A stretch of DNA of 64,000 nt from positions 1-64,000 of the forward strand of contig NZ_RRYT01000007.1 in the NCBI RefSeq assembly GCF_006363815.1, written 5' to 3'. Shown piece by piece: positions 35,925 through 46,434 of the stretch. Below the pieces are notes generated by a model. That model searched no databases and was not told where the DNA came from. It saw only the letters and a list, made by a program, of their open reading frames with translations. The position numbers were made by a program, and so were the translations under genes. The stretch is from Thermomonospora catenispora. Its GTDB lineage: Bacteria > Actinomycetota > Actinomycetes > Streptosporangiales > Streptosporangiaceae. Position 1 is the stretch's first letter; each line of letters begins with the position of its first letter.

Positions 35925-37574
35925 TCAGTTCAACGCGGACAGCAGCTGCTCCAGCCCGGCCGCGCGATCGCGCAGATGGATCCGGACCGCCGGACGGCCC
36001 CGCGAGCGCAGCGCCCGCAGGTCCCCGAAGGCCTGCGCCAGCTGCAGCGTCCGCAGCGTGTACGGCTTGCCCGGCACCGGCACGTCCTGCGCGGACTCCC
36101 CGGTGATCTGCAGGAACACCCCGTTCTGCGGACCGCCCTTGTGGTACTGGCCGGTCGAGTGCAGGAACCGGGGGCCCCACCCGAACGTGACCGCCGCCGG
36201 CGTCTTGCGCAGCCGCTCGGCGGCCCGCGCCAGCAGCGGCCGCAACCGCTCGGCGCCCGCGTCGGCGGACCGGTCCAGATAGGCCATCACCGCCAGATAA
36301 CCGCGCTCGGGGATCGCCGTCACCAGCGCCTCCAGCGCCCCCGTCAGATCGGCGGCGCCCTTGAGCAGCTCGGCGGGGGCGTGCACCTCCACCGCGTCGA
36401 CCACCAGCGCGGGCGCGCCCGCCACCACCGTCGGGGCCTCGCCCTCGGCCGCCCCGCGCAGCAGCGCCGCGGTGTTGTCCTTGGACTCCTGCACGTTCGG
36501 CTGGTCGAACGGGTTGATGCCCAGCACCCGCCCGGCGACCGCGGTGGCGTACTCCCACGCCAGGAACTGCGCGCCCAGCGGCCCGGACACGCCCAGCCCG
36601 GAATCCTCCGGCCGGGCCCCCAGCAGCACTCGCCGCGTGTCCTCGGTCTCGGCGAACCCGGGGGCGTCGGGGCCCTCGACCACCACCGGCAGGATCCCCT
36701 TGCCCTCCTTGCCGGTGGACTCGGCGATCAGCTGCTCGGCCCAGTCGCCGAACCCGCCGATCCCCGACCCCTGATCGGCGATCGCCAGCTTGTCGCGCCC
36801 GCCGAGCGCCGAGGCGCCCAGCGCCGCCCCCAGCGTCAGGCCGGGGTTGTCGTACGGCTGGTGCAGCGCCGGGACCAGTGCCGCCGCCTCGTCCAGCAGG
36901 GCGGCCACCTCCACGCCCGCCAGCGCGCTGGGCACCAGCCCGAACGCCGACAGCGCGCTGTAGCGACCGCCCACGTTCGGATCGGCCAGCACCACCGTGT
37001 AGCCGGCCTCGCGGGCGATCTTCTCCAGCGGGGAGCCGGGGTCGGTGACCACCACGAACCGGCTGGCCAGCTCCGCGCCGGTGATCCCGGCGTCGCGGAA
37101 CGCCTGCTCCAGCACCCGCCGGTGGCTGTCGGTCTCGATGGTGCCGCCGCTCTTGCTGGAGACCACCACCACGGTGCGGTCCAGCCGGTCCGCCGCCACC
37201 GACGCGACCTGCTGGGGATCGGTGGTGTCCAGCACCGTCAGCTCCGCCCCGGCGGTGCGGGCGATCACCTCCGGGGCCAGCGACGAGCCGCCCATCCCGG
37301 CCAGCACCACCCGGTCCAGGCCGTCGCCGCGGACGCGTTCGGCGAGCGCGGCCAGCTCCGGCAGCAGCGACCGCGAGGTCTGCGGCAGGTCCAGCCAGCC
37401 CAGCCGCCTGCTCGCCTCCTCGACCGCCGCCGGTCCCCACAGCTGGGCGTTCTTGGCCATCAGCGAGGCCGGGACCCCGTCGGTGACCAGCCGGTCCAGC
37501 ACCGCCTCGGCCTCGTCGATCACCGGGCCGCGCATCGTCACCGACACGCCGCCCGCAGTGACCACCGACGTCAC
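35925..37574 (-). CDS. pgi: glucose-6-phosphate isomerase
   Basis: A 549-residue isomerase of the type found fused or next to transaldolase in actinobacteria. GMGGSS near 93, the phosphate loop SSKSGGT at 139-145, catalytic E285 in [20 protein letters not shown] at 356-365 and the histidine motif HSTGQYH at 472-478 are all intact. It interconverts glucose-6-phosphate and fructose-6-phosphate. The GTG start overlaps the tal stop (GTGA), so it is translationally coupled. A strong hairpin follows it. Confidence 0.94.
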   Translation of the reverse strand: MTSVVTAGGVSVTMRGPVIDEAEAVLDRLVTDGVPASLMAKNAQLWGPAAVEEASRRLGWLDLPQTSRSLLPELAALAERVRGDGLDRVVLAGMGGSSLAPEVIARTAGAELTVLDTTDPQQVASVAADRLDRTVVVVSSKSGGTIETDSHRRVLEQAFRDAGITGAELASRFVVVTDPGSPLEKIAREAGYTVVLADPNVGGRYSALSAFGLVPSALAGVEVAALLDEAAALVPALHQPYDNPGLTLGAALGASALGGRDKLAIADQGSGIGGFGDWAEQLIAESTGKEGKGILPVVVEGPDAPGFAETEDTRRVLLGARPEDSGLGVSGPLGAQFLAWEYATAVAGRVLGINPFDQPNVQESKDNTAALLRGAAEGEAPTVVAGAPALVVDAVEVHAPAELLKGAADLTGALEALVTAIPERGYLAVMAYLDRSADAGAERLRPLLARAAERLRKTPAAVTFGWGPRFLHSTGQYHKGGPQNGVFLQITGESAQDVPVPGKPYTLRTLQLAQAFGDLRALRSRGRPAVRIHLRDRAAGLEQLLSALN

Positions 37575-38686
37575 CGGGCGCCCCCCTTGTCGGCCAGCTC
37601 GCGTTCGACCGTGCCCAGCAGCTCCTGCCAGGACGCCTCGAACTTGTCCACGCCCTCCTCCTCCAGCACCCGCACGACGTCGTCGTAGTCCACGCCGGCC
37701 TCCTGCAGGGCGGCCATGTGGGCGCGGGCCTCGTCGTAGGCGCCGCGGACCGAGTCGCCGCGGATCCGCCCGTGGTCGGCCACCGCCTCCAGCGTCGCCT
37801 CCGGCATGGTGTTCACCGTGCCGGGCGCCACCAGCTCCTCCACGTAGAGGGTGTCGGGCAGGGAGGGGTCCTTCACCCCGGTCGAGGCCCACAGCGGACG
37901 CTGCGGCCGGGCCCCGGCGTCCTTGAGGGCCTTCCACCGGTCGGAGGCGATCTTCTCCTCGTACAGCGCGTAGGCCAGCCGCGCGTTGGCGACCCCCGCC
38001 TTGCCCTTGAGGGACTTGGCCTCCGCCGAACCGATCTTGTCCAGCCGCTTGTCGATCTCGGTGTCCACCCGGCTGACGAAGAACGAGGCCACCGAGGCGA
38101 TCTGGGAGATGTCCCGGCCCGCCGCGCGCGCCTTCTCCAGGCCCTCGAAGTAGGCGTCGATGACCTGGCCGTACCGCTCCAGCGAGAAGATCAGCGTCAC
38201 GTTCACGCTGATGCCCTCGCTGATCGCCTGGGTGATCGCGGGCAGCCCCTCCCGGGTCGCCGGGATCTTGATGAACAGGTTGGGCCGGTCCACCAGCCAC
38301 CACAGCGCCCGCGCCTCGGCCACGGTCCTCTCGGCGTCCCGGGCCAGCCGCGGATCCACCTCGATGGACACGCGGCCGTCGACGTGGTCGCTGCGCTCGT
38401 ACACCGGCCGCAGCACGTCACAGCTCCACCGGATGTCGTAGGTGGTGATCATCCGGACGGCCTCCTCGACGTCCACGCCGCGCACCGCCAGGTCGCGCAG
38501 CTGCTCGTCGTAGGCCCGGCCCTTGCTCAGCGCCTTGGCGAAGATGGTGGGGTTGGAGGTGACCCCGACCACCTGCCGGTCGCGGATCAGGTCCTCCAGG
38601 TTGCCGGTGCGCAGCCGGTCCCGGCTGATGTCGTCCAGCCAGATCGCCACGCCCTCGCTCGAGAGCTTGTGCAGTGTCTCGCTCAC
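37571..38686 (-). CDS. tal: transaldolase
   Basis: A 371-residue enzyme moving a dihydroxyacetone unit between sugar phosphates. GVTSNPTIF is near 42, the Schiff-base lysine is in NLFIKIPAT near 139, and the late WASTGVKDP is near 273. Length fits the actinobacterial class. It lies 27 bases downstream of tkt and overlaps pgi by four bases, giving the operon tkt-tal-pgi. Confidence 0.96.
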   Translation of the reverse strand: MSETLHKLSSEGVAIWLDDISRDRLRTGNLEDLIRDRQVVGVTSNPTIFAKALSKGRAYDEQLRDLAVRGVDVEEAVRMITTYDIRWSCDVLRPVYERSDHVDGRVSIEVDPRLARDAERTVAEARALWWLVDRPNLFIKIPATREGLPAITQAISEGISVNVTLIFSLERYGQVIDAYFEGLEKARAAGRDISQIASVASFFVSRVDTEIDKRLDKIGSAEAKSLKGKAGVANARLAYALYEEKIASDRWKALKDAGARPQRPLWASTGVKDPSLPDTLYVEELVAPGTVNTMPEATLEAVADHGRIRGDSVRGAYDEARAHMAALQEAGVDYDDVVRVLEEEGVDKFEASWQELLGTVERELADKGGAR

Positions 38687-38713
38687 CGGTGTCTCCTCGC
38701 TGTGACGGGTGTG

Positions 38714-40840
38714 TCAGTTCCCGGTCGTCTCGCCGCGGCCCTGGCCCTCCACACCGGCCTTGATCAGGCTGGCGTGCGCGGCGGCGACCACCCGGTCCGG
38801 GGTGAAGCCGAACTGCTGGAACAACGTCTTGTAGTCGGCCGAGGCGCCGAAGTGCTCCAGGCTGACGATCTCGCCGGCGTCGCCGACGTAGGTCCGCCAG
38901 CCCAGCCCGGCCCCGGCCTCGATCGCGACCCGGGCGCGCACCGAGTGCGGCAGCACGTGGTAGCGGTACGACTCCTCCTGCGCCTCGAACCACTCCACGC
39001 ACGGCATCGACACCACCCGCGTCGGGGTGCCCTCGGACTCCAGGATCCGCCGCGCCTCGAGCGCGATCGACACCTCGCTGCCGGTGGCGATGAGGATCAC
39101 GTCCGGGCGGCCGTTGGAGGCGTCGGCCAGGATGTAGCCGCCCTTGGCGACGCCCTCGGCGGACGCCAGCTCCCCGTTCCGCTCGAAGGTCGGCACCTTC
39201 TGCCTGGTCAGCGCCAGCCCGGCGGGCCGGTCGGTGTGCTCCAGGATCGTCCGCCACGCCACCACGGTCTCGTTGGCGTCGGCCGGGCGCACCACGTCCA
39301 GGCCCGGGATCGCGCGCAGCGACCACAGGTGCTCCACCGGCTGGTGGGTCGGCCCGTCCTCGCCCAGCCCGATCGAGTCGTGCGTCCACACGAACGTCAC
39401 CGGCAGCTTCATCAGCGCCGCCAGCCGCACCGCCGGCCGCATGTAGTCGCTGAACACCAGGAACGTGCCCCCGTACGGCCGGGTGCCCCCGTGCAGGGCG
39501 ATGCCGTTGCAGATCGCCCCCATCGCGTGCTCGCGGACCCCGAAGTGCAGGGTGCGGCCGTACCGGTTGCCGGGGAACGCCTTGGTCTGGAACTCCTCGG
39601 GGATGAAGGACGGCTCGCCCTTCATCGTGGTGTTGTTGCTCTCGGCCAGGTCCGCCGACCCGCCCCACAGCTCCGGCAGCACCGGCGCCAGCGCGGTCAG
39701 GATCTCCCCGGACGCGGCGCGGGTGGCGATCTCCTTGCCCGCCGGGAACGTCGGCAGCGCGTCGGTCCAGCCCGCCGGCAGCCGCCGTTCGGAGATCCGG
39801 TCGTACTCGGCGGCCCGCTTGGGGTGCGCCGACCGCCACGCCTTGTACGCCTCGGTCCACTCGGCGTGCAGCTCGCGGCCCCGATCGATCACCTTGCGGG
39901 CGTGCGTGAGCACCTCGGGCGGCACCACGAACGTCTGCTCGGGGTCCATGCCCATGATCCGCTTGGTGGCGGCCACCTCCTCGGGGCCCAGCGCCGCCCC
40001 GTGGATCTTGCCGGTGTTCTTCTTGTTGGGGGCGGGCCAGCCGATGATGGTGCGCAGCGCGATGAACGACGGCCGGTCGGTGACCGCCTCGGCCTCCTCC
40101 AGCGCCCGCGCCAGCGCGCCCACGTCCTCGCGGTACTCGCCGCCGGCGGTCCAGTCGACCCGCTGCACGTGCCAGCCGTAGGCCTCGTACCGCTTGAGCA
40201 CGTCCTCCGACATCGCGATCGCGGTGTCGTCCTCGATGGAGATGTGGTTGTCGTCGTAGAGGACGATCAGATTGCCCAGCTTCTGGTGACCGGCCAGGGC
40301 CGAGGCCTCGTGGCTGATGCCCTCCTCGATGTCGCCGTCGGAGCAGATCACCCAGATGCGGTGGTCGAAGGGGCTGGTGCCCGGATCGGCGTCGGGGTCG
40401 AACAGCCCGCGCTCCCGGCGCGCCGCCATCGCCATGCCGACCGCGTTGGCCAGGCCCTGTCCCAGCGGACCGGTGGTGGTCTCCACGCCCGCGGTGTGCC
40501 CGTGCTCGGGGTGGCCGGGGGTGAGGCTGCCCCACTTGCGCAACTGCTTGAGATCGGTGATGTCCAGCCCGTACCCCGACAGGTACAGCTGGATGTAGAG
40601 GGTGAGGCTGGAGTGCCCCGCCGACAGCACGAACCGGTCCCGGCCCGGCCAGGCCGGGTCGGTCGGATCGTGCCGCAGGAAGCGCTGGAAGAGCAGGTAG
40701 GCGGCCGGGGCCAGGCTCATCGCGGTTCCCGGGTGCCCCGAGCCCGCCTCCTCGACCGCGTCCATCGCCAGGGCGCGGATCACGTCCACGGCCCGCCGGT
40801 CCAGATCGGACCACTCGATCGTGCTGCTGTCCGTAGTCAC
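38714..40840 (-). CDS. tkt: transketolase
   Basis: A 708-residue thiamine-diphosphate enzyme of the non-oxidative pentose phosphate pathway. [12 protein letters not shown] near 35 and [14 protein letters not shown] near 123 are typical. The TPP-binding segment GDGD-type ([13 protein letters not shown]) and YDDNHIS are near 167-195. The pyrimidine domain includes GVREHAMG near 428, and the transketolase signature [13 protein letters not shown] is near 484. The GTG at 40840 is used, with GAGAGGAAA about 13 bases upstream. It is the first gene of the tkt-tal-pgi operon. Confidence 0.96.
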   Translation of the reverse strand: MTTDSSTIEWSDLDRRAVDVIRALAMDAVEEAGSGHPGTAMSLAPAAYLLFQRFLRHDPTDPAWPGRDRFVLSAGHSSLTLYIQLYLSGYGLDITDLKQLRKWGSLTPGHPEHGHTAGVETTTGPLGQGLANAVGMAMAARRERGLFDPDADPGTSPFDHRIWVICSDGDIEEGISHEASALAGHQKLGNLIVLYDDNHISIEDDTAIAMSEDVLKRYEAYGWHVQRVDWTAGGEYREDVGALARALEEAEAVTDRPSFIALRTIIGWPAPNKKNTGKIHGAALGPEEVAATKRIMGMDPEQTFVVPPEVLTHARKVIDRGRELHAEWTEAYKAWRSAHPKRAAEYDRISERRLPAGWTDALPTFPAGKEIATRAASGEILTALAPVLPELWGGSADLAESNNTTMKGEPSFIPEEFQTKAFPGNRYGRTLHFGVREHAMGAICNGIALHGGTRPYGGTFLVFSDYMRPAVRLAALMKLPVTFVWTHDSIGLGEDGPTHQPVEHLWSLRAIPGLDVVRPADANETVVAWRTILEHTDRPAGLALTRQKVPTFERNGELASAEGVAKGGYILADASNGRPDVILIATGSEVSIALEARRILESEGTPTRVVSMPCVEWFEAQEESYRYHVLPHSVRARVAIEAGAGLGWRTYVGDAGEIVSLEHFGASADYKTLFQQFGFTPDRVVAAAHASLIKAGVEGQGRGETTGN

Positions 40841-41341
40841 CGGAACGCTCAGTTTCCTCTCCAGGGTCCGCGTCCGCCTCCCACAGGCGGACGCACTGCT
40901 CACTCCGCCGTGCGGCCCGGACCGTCGTCCGGATCACGCCACCGCTCGTCGCTCCATTCGTCAGGACCGGGACCGCCTGCGCACCGCGGCTCCGAGCCTA
41001 TCCAAGAAGCATCCGGCCTGATCGTCCCGCGGGGCCTCGGCGGGCGTGCCGCGGCGCACCGGCATGCCCGTCCCACCCTTGCCCCGACCCCCGCGCCCCT
41101 AACCACCCGTCGGGGGGAACGCCGGGGTGGTCTCGCGCTCACCCGGCGGGGCGTCCGGCGGCCCCCCGGGCGTCCCCCGTTCGGTGCCCCGGTGCAAGGA
41201 CCTCGGGGGCGCCGCACTACAGTGATTGCGCGGTTGACGACAGGCCGCTTTGTTCACATTCCACAGACGAGGTGCGGCCCGGTCTCGGGGGCACCGACGG
41301 GGGTCGGGGACCTCCGGGACGTACATGGACATGGATCAGCT
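40841..41341. other. 501-base divergent promoter region, tkt/ctaB
   Basis: No gene is supported in this gap. It should hold the divergent promoters of tkt (minus) and ctaB (plus). TTGACG at 41234-41239 could be a -35 box for ctaB, but the corresponding -10 (around CACATT, 41255-41260) is poor. The middle is GC-rich with G- and C-runs, and I found no convincing hairpin or repeat. Confidence 0.4.
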
Positions 41342-42322
41342 GTGACGGTGCTCATCAACAAGCCCGGGACCGAGATCGCGGGCACGGCCACGGTCGGCGC
41401 GGTGGACGCCGCCGTGCCGGCGCACGCGGCCCGCCGCCCGTTCGGCGCCCTGCTGCGCGCCTATGTGGCGTTGACCAAGCCGCGGGTCATCGAGCTGCTG
41501 CTGATCACGACGCTGCCGGCGATGTTCCTGGCGGCCGGAGGACTGCCGCCGCTGGAGACCGCGCTGGCCACGTTGGTGTTCGGCACCATGTCCGCGGGCG
41601 CGGCCAACGCGATCAACTGCTACATCGACCGGGACATCGACGCCAAGATGCGGCGCACCCGGCGGCGCCCCCTGGCCCGCGCCCAGGTCACCCCCACCGA
41701 GGCGCTGACCTTCGGGATCGTGCTGGCCGCCGCGTCGACCGTCGGGTTCGCGCTGACGGTGAACGCGCTGGCCGCGGCGCTGTCGGCGGGCGCCATCGTC
41801 TACTACGTGTTCGGGTACTCCCTGCTGCTCAAACGGCGCACCCCGCAGAACGTGGTGTGGGGCGGGATCGCCGGCTGCATGCCGGCGCTGATCGGCTGGG
41901 CCGCCGTCACCGGCTCGCTGGACTGGCCCCCCTTCGTGCTGTTCATGGTGGTGTTCCTGTGGACCCCGCCGCACACCTGGACGCTGGCGATGCGGTACCG
42001 CGAGGACTACGCGGTGGCCAAGGTGCCGATGCTGCCGGTGGTGGCCGGCGAGCGGCGGGTCGTGCTGGAGAGCCTCGCCTACACCTGGGCCACCGTGCTG
42101 TGCTCCCTGGTGCTGTGGCCGGTCGCCGGGATGAGCGTCGTCTACGGGGCGGTCGCCCTCGTCCTCGGCGCGGTGCTGCTGGCCGAGGGGCATCGGCTGC
42201 TGCACCGGGTCCGCTCCGGGCTGACCGGCGTGAAGCTGCGGCCGATGCGCTTCTTCCACCTCTCCAACGCCTACCTGGCGCTGCTGTTCGCGGCGGTCGC
42301 CTTCGACCCGCTGCTGTTCTGA
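41342..42322 (+). CDS. ctaB: protoheme IX farnesyltransferase (heme O synthase)
   Basis: A 326-residue UbiA-type prenyltransferase that farnesylates heme B to heme O for the aa3-type oxidase. The Asp-rich motif [15 protein letters not shown] lies near 93-107. About nine transmembrane helices follow, with the loop [14 protein letters not shown] near 160 and a second PPHTWTLAM with YREDY near 210. The start is the GTG at 41342; a second GTG lies six bases on. It is divergent from tkt, as in mycobacteria. Confidence 0.95.
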   Translation: MTVLINKPGTEIAGTATVGAVDAAVPAHAARRPFGALLRAYVALTKPRVIELLLITTLPAMFLAAGGLPPLETALATLVFGTMSAGAANAINCYIDRDIDAKMRRTRRRPLARAQVTPTEALTFGIVLAAASTVGFALTVNALAAALSAGAIVYYVFGYSLLLKRRTPQNVVWGGIAGCMPALIGWAAVTGSLDWPPFVLFMVVFLWTPPHTWTLAMRYREDYAVAKVPMLPVVAGERRVVLESLAYTWATVLCSLVLWPVAGMSVVYGAVALVLGAVLLAEGHRLLHRVRSGLTGVKLRPMRFFHLSNAYLALLFAAVAFDPLLF

Positions 42323-42385
42323 CCCCGCCGGCCGCGATCCCGCCGCCCCCGGCCCACCGGCGCGGGCGGCGCCCCGGCCCCGCGC

Positions 42386-42402
42386 GCGGTCCCGCGGACC
42401 GC
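42386..42402 (+). terminator. short hairpin after ctaB
   Basis: GCGGTCC at 42386-42392 pairs with GGACCGC at 42396-42402 around three bases, 64 bases beyond the ctaB stop. It is a modest candidate terminator. Confidence 0.3.
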
Positions 42403-42469
42403 TCCCGGCGGACCGCGGGGCGGGTCCGTGACCTGCGGAGAGCGGTCGCCGGTCGATTACGCTCGCCGC

Positions 42470-43654
42470 ATGGTGCGCGTGGATTCCAAGGCGGTGCTGG
42501 AGGGACGGGTCCCCGGACGGCCGCCCATCGGCCTGATCATCGGCCTTGTCGTCTCCTCGTTGTGCGCGCTGATCATGCTCGGCCTGTACGCCTGGTTCGG
42601 CGGGGTCGGGTTCGTGGCGGCGCTGCTGCTGGCGATCCTTCCGGTGCCGCTGCTGACCGCGCTGGTGCTGGCGCTGGACCGGATGGAGCCCGAACCGCCC
42701 CGCACGGTGCTGCTGTCGTTCATGTGGGGCGCCGGGGTGGCGGTGCTGGGCGCGCTGATCCTCAACACCGCCGGCATGATCTATCTCACGGTGCCGACGT
42801 TCGGGGAGGCCGAGGGGCACTTCATCAGCGCCACCCTCGGCGCCCCGCTGGTGGAGGAGACCCTCAAGGGCGCGGTGCTGTTCGGGCTGCTGTGGTTCCA
42901 CCGCAGCGAGATCGACGGGTTCGCCGACGGGATCCTCTACGCCGCGATGGTCGGCCTGGGCTTCGCGATGATGGAGAACGTCACCTACTACATCCGGGCC
43001 CTGGAGGAGGGCGGCGCCCAGCAGCTCACCGCGGTGTTCGTGCTGCGCGGGATCATCGCCCCGCTCAGCCATCCGCTGTTCACCTCGATGCTCGGGCTGG
43101 GCGTCGCCTGGTCGGCCACCCATCGCACCGGCCGGGTCGTGGCGCCGGCGCTGGGGCTGCTGGCGGCGATGGTGCTGCACGGCCTGTGGAACGGCGCCAC
43201 CGCGTTCGGCGCGTTCGGCCTGGTCGTCGTCTATGTGATGGACTTCCTCCTGCTGCTGGCGCTGATCGTCGTGGTGGCGGTGGAACGACGCGACACCGTC
43301 CACCGGATCGCCCGCTATCTGCCCGCCTACCAGCCGACCGGGCTGGTCACGCCGCAGGACGTGCGGATGCTGGGAAGCATGGCGACCCGCCGGGCCGCCC
43401 GCCGGTGGGCCCGCTCCGTCGGCGGCCCGGCGGCGGCGCGGGCCATGAGCGACTACCAGCTGGCGGCCACCGAACTGGCGCTGCTGCACAAGCGCGCCGA
43501 ACGGGGGACCGCCGACCCGGCCTGGCTCGTCCAGCGGCGCGACGCGCTGCTGGAGCTGATGGCGGCGGCCCGCCGGGCGTTCCTGTCCGTTCCCGGGCTG
43601 CGACCGGCGCCCGAGCCCTGGGCGGACCCGCCCGGGCCGCCGCCCGGGGCATGA
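42470..43654 (+). CDS. PrsW-family intramembrane protease
   Basis: About 394 residues with eight or so membrane helices up to about residue 275, then a charged cytoplasmic tail. The PrsW/CPBP-type signatures are present: EETLKG near 126 (Glu-Glu and Lys), FAMMEN near 165, SHPLFTS near 199 and HGLWNG near 235. In Bacillus PrsW cleaves the anti-sigma factor RsiW. The target here is unknown. The ATG at 42470 has no clear ribosome binding site, and a GTG at 42428 is an alternative. It stands between ctaB and ctaA. Confidence 0.85.
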   Translation: MVRVDSKAVLEGRVPGRPPIGLIIGLVVSSLCALIMLGLYAWFGGVGFVAALLLAILPVPLLTALVLALDRMEPEPPRTVLLSFMWGAGVAVLGALILNTAGMIYLTVPTFGEAEGHFISATLGAPLVEETLKGAVLFGLLWFHRSEIDGFADGILYAAMVGLGFAMMENVTYYIRALEEGGAQQLTAVFVLRGIIAPLSHPLFTSMLGLGVAWSATHRTGRVVAPALGLLAAMVLHGLWNGATAFGAFGLVVVYVMDFLLLLALIVVVAVERRDTVHRIARYLPAYQPTGLVTPQDVRMLGSMATRRAARRWARSVGGPAAARAMSDYQLAATELALLHKRAERGTADPAWLVQRRDALLELMAAARRAFLSVPGLRPAPEPWADPPGPPPGA

Positions 43655-43696
43655 GCCGCGGGGGCCCGGACGGGACCTCGGGGGTGCGGCCATACC

Positions 43697-44695
43697 ATGA
43701 GTGCCGTGACCGACCGCACCCGCAATCCCCTGGTCAGACTCCGTGACGCGATCTGGCGCCCGACCCCCGGGTCGGTGCGCGCACTGGCGCTGTTCTCAGT
43801 GATCGTCAACGCCGGAATCATCGTCACCGGCGGTGCGGTCCGGCTCACCAAGTCCGGACTGGGCTGCTCGACCTGGCCCAAGTGCACCCCCGAGAGCATG
43901 ATCCCGACGTCCTCGCCGGACCACTCGCCGGTGCACATGGCCATCGAGTTCGGCAACCGGACGCTGACCTTCCTGGTGCTGGGCGCGGCGGTCGCGGTGC
44001 TGACGGCGACGTGGCGCTCGGCGCCGCGGCGGCGCGACCTGGTGCTGCTGGCCGCGCTGCAGCCGGCGGGGGTGGTGGCGCAGGCCCTCTGGGGCGGCCT
44101 GACCGTGCTCAGCGACCTGCACCCGGCGGTGGTGGCCGGGCACTTCATGCTGTCCCCGGTCGTGCTGGTCCCGGCGGTGGCCCTGTGGGTGCGGGCCGGG
44201 GAGGGCGACGAGCCGGCCCGCCGTCTGGTGGGGGAGCGGGTGCGCGCGCTGACGCTGGCCCTGGTGGCCGCGACGGCGGCGCTGATGGTGGCGGGCACCG
44301 TCGTCACCGGCACCGGCCCGCACGCCGGCGACGACCGCGCCGAACGGTTCTCCTTCGAGATCGTGCAGGTCACACGCGTGCACAGCCTGCTGGCCTGGCT
44401 GACCGTGGCGCTCACCGCGACGCTCGTGGTCGCGCTGTGGCGGACCGGCGCGCCCGCCGCGGTGCGGCGGCGCGCCCTGGAGGCGCTGGCGCTGGAGCTC
44501 GCCCAGGGCGCGATCGGGTACGTGCAGTACTTCCTCGGCGTGCCCGAGATCCTGGTGGCGCTGCACATGCTCGGCGCGGCGGTGCTGTGGATCGCCGTGC
44601 TGCGGGTCTGCTTCGCCACCCGCACGCGCGGTCCCCTCGTCGTCCCCGGCGGGGCGCCCGCCCCGGCCGGGGGCCCCGTCCCCCAGCCCGCCTGA
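43697..44695 (+). CDS. ctaA: heme A synthase
   Basis: A 332-residue membrane enzyme oxidising heme O to heme A. The extracytoplasmic Cys pair GCSTWPKC is near 56-63. The four histidines sit in HMAIEFGNRT near 80, HPAVVAGHFM near 142, RVHSLLAWL near 230 and LHMLGAAVL near 294. About eight helices are visible. The C-terminus is a Pro/Gly/Ala tail. A terminator follows immediately. It works with CtaB at 41342. Confidence 0.94.
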   Translation: MSAVTDRTRNPLVRLRDAIWRPTPGSVRALALFSVIVNAGIIVTGGAVRLTKSGLGCSTWPKCTPESMIPTSSPDHSPVHMAIEFGNRTLTFLVLGAAVAVLTATWRSAPRRRDLVLLAALQPAGVVAQALWGGLTVLSDLHPAVVAGHFMLSPVVLVPAVALWVRAGEGDEPARRLVGERVRALTLALVAATAALMVAGTVVTGTGPHAGDDRAERFSFEIVQVTRVHSLLAWLTVALTATLVVALWRTGAPAAVRRRALEALALELAQGAIGYVQYFLGVPEILVALHMLGAAVLWIAVLRVCFATRTRGPLVVPGGAPAPAGGPVPQPA

Positions 44696-44704
44696 GGTCC
44701 CCCC

Positions 44705-44728
44705 GCCGGGGCGGCCCGGCTCGGGTTT
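44705..44728 (+). terminator. intrinsic terminator of ctaA
   Basis: GCCGGG at 44705-44710 pairs with CCCGGC at 44715-44720, followed by TCGGGTTTT. The T-run ends exactly at the stop of the convergent EamA gene. Confidence 0.6.
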
Positions 44729-45658
44729 TCAGGCCTCGGGCGCCTCGGGCGCGCCCCGGGTGGCGCCGATGCAGGCGACCATGACGCACCCGATGGCGGC
44801 CCACTCCACCGGCGACAGCACCTCCTGCAGCACCACCAGGCCGATCAGGGCCGCCACCGCCGGCTCCAGGCTCATCAGGATCCCGAAGACCCGGGCCGGC
44901 ATCCGCCGCAGCGCCTCCAGCTCCAGCGAGTACGGGATCACCGACGACAGCAGGCCCACGCACAGCCCGAGCAGCAGCGGCACCGGGTTCAGCAGCGCCG
45001 TCCCGCCCGCGGCGGCGCCCAGCGGCAGCATCGCCGCCGCCGCCGCGATGCTGGCCACCGCCAGACCCGAGGAGCCGGCGAACCGCCTGCCGGTGGCCGC
45101 GCTGAGCAGGATGTACCCCGCCCACGCCGCGCCCGCCAGCAACGCGAAGCCCACCCCCGCCGGATCGACGGCGCCGTCGCCCCGGGCCAGCGACGCCACC
45201 CCCAGGAACGCCAGCGCCGCCCACACCAGGTCCAGCGCCCGGCGCGAGGAGGCGATGGCCACCGCCAGCGGCCCGAGGAACTCGATGGTGACCGCCACCC
45301 CCAGCGGGATCCGGGCGAACGCCTGGTAGATGGAGGCGTTCATCACCGCCAGCGTCAGCCCGAACGCGATCGCCACGGCCAGGTCGCCGCGGGTGTGGTC
45401 GCGCGGCAGGGTCCGCAGCGCCCGGCGGCTGAGGAACCCCAGCACCGCCGCCGAGGTCGCCAGCCGCAGCAGCACCACCGCCGACGGCGGCAGCACCGCG
45501 AACAGGTGCTTGGCGACGCCCGCGCCGGCCTGCACCGACACCACGCCCAGCAGGACCAGCGCGGGCGGCGGGATCGCCTCCATGGACAGCCGGCGCGGGA
45601 CCCGGATCCGCCGGCTCGGGCGCCGATGCGAGCCGTCCGCCTCGGCCGAGGCCGTCAT
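44729..45658 (-). CDS. EamA/RhaT-type metabolite exporter
   Basis: A 309-residue protein with ten hydrophobic helices in two EamA repeats (about 30-145 and 165-290). Such drug/metabolite transporters export amino acids or small metabolites; specificity is unknown. The ATG at 45658 overlaps the stop of the ABC permease (ATGA), which argues for this start over upstream ones and places the gene third in an operon with the ABC exporter. Confidence 0.85.
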   Translation of the reverse strand: MTASAEADGSHRRPSRRIRVPRRLSMEAIPPPALVLLGVVSVQAGAGVAKHLFAVLPPSAVVLLRLATSAAVLGFLSRRALRTLPRDHTRGDLAVAIAFGLTLAVMNASIYQAFARIPLGVAVTIEFLGPLAVAIASSRRALDLVWAALAFLGVASLARGDGAVDPAGVGFALLAGAAWAGYILLSAATGRRFAGSSGLAVASIAAAAAMLPLGAAAGGTALLNPVPLLLGLCVGLLSSVIPYSLELEALRRMPARVFGILMSLEPAVAALIGLVVLQEVLSPVEWAAIGCVMVACIGATRGAPEAPEA

Positions 45659-46434
45659 TCCCACTTGAAGAACAGGGCCGCCAGGACCGGTCCGACCACC
45701 GCCCACGCCAGCAGGGTCGCCAGCGCGCCCGCCGGCAGCGCGACGCCCTGCTGCAGCACCTGGCGCAGCCCGTCCGACAGGGCCGCGATCGGCAGCAGCT
45801 CCAGCGCGGCGGCCATCCCGGCGGGGAAGCGGTCCAGCGGGAACACCACGCCGCCCAGCGCCAACAGCAGCAGGTAGACCAGGTTGGCGGCGGCCAGCGT
45901 CGCCTCCGCGCGCAGCGTCCCGGCCATCAGCAGCCCGAACCCGCTGAACGCCGCCGTGCCCGCCAGCACCAGCGCGACCGCCGACAGCGCGCCGCCGATC
46001 CCGCCGTGCGGGCTCCAGCCCAGCGCCAGGGCGACCGCGCAGATCAGCGCCGTCTGCATCAGCTCGACCGCCAGCACCGCGAGGGTCTTGGCGGCGATCA
46101 GCCCGCCGCGCGGCAGCGGGGTGGCCCCCAGCCGCTTGAGCGCCCCGTACCGGCGCTCGAACCCGGTGGCGATGGCCTGTCCGGTGAACGCCGTCGACAT
46201 CACCGCCAGCGCCAGCACGCCCGGCGTCAGGAAGTCCACCCGCTCCCCGGGCCCCAGGTCCAGCAGGCCGGTCGTGGAGAACAGCACCAGCAGCAGCACC
46301 GGGATGACCATGGTGAGCAGCAGCTGCTCCCCGTTGCGCAGCAGGGTGCGCAGCTCGAACGACGCCTGCGCGGCCACCATCGCGCGCAGCGGCGCGGCGG
46401 CCGGGGCGGGCGTCAGGTCCAGCGTGCCGCTCAC
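45655..46434 (-). CDS. ABC-2 type exporter permease
   Basis: A 259-residue permease with six hydrophobic helices (about 40-60, 75-95, 115-140, 150-170, 180-200 and 230-252) and the ABC-2 architecture. The second helix region contains FLTPGVLALAVMSTAFTGQAIATG, usual in this family. The GTG start overlaps the ATPase stop as GTGA. With the ATPase it forms a half-size exporter, likely for drugs, lipids or heme-related molecules given the neighbours, though that is inference. Confidence 0.88.
   Translation of the reverse strand: MSGTLDLTPAPAAAPLRAMVAAQASFELRTLLRNGEQLLLTMVIPVLLLVLFSTTGLLDLGPGERVDFLTPGVLALAVMSTAFTGQAIATGFERRYGALKRLGATPLPRGGLIAAKTLAVLAVELMQTALICAVALALGWSPHGGIGGALSAVALVLAGTAAFSGFGLLMAGTLRAEATLAAANLVYLLLLALGGVVFPLDRFPAGMAAALELLPIAALSDGLRQVLQQGVALPAGALATLLAWAVVGPVLAALFFKWE

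Noticed and set aside
37718-41341. The long open plus-strand frame running into ctaB from within the tal/tkt region
   Set aside because: It is open only because it is antisense to tal and tkt. Family comparison places the ctaB start at 41342.
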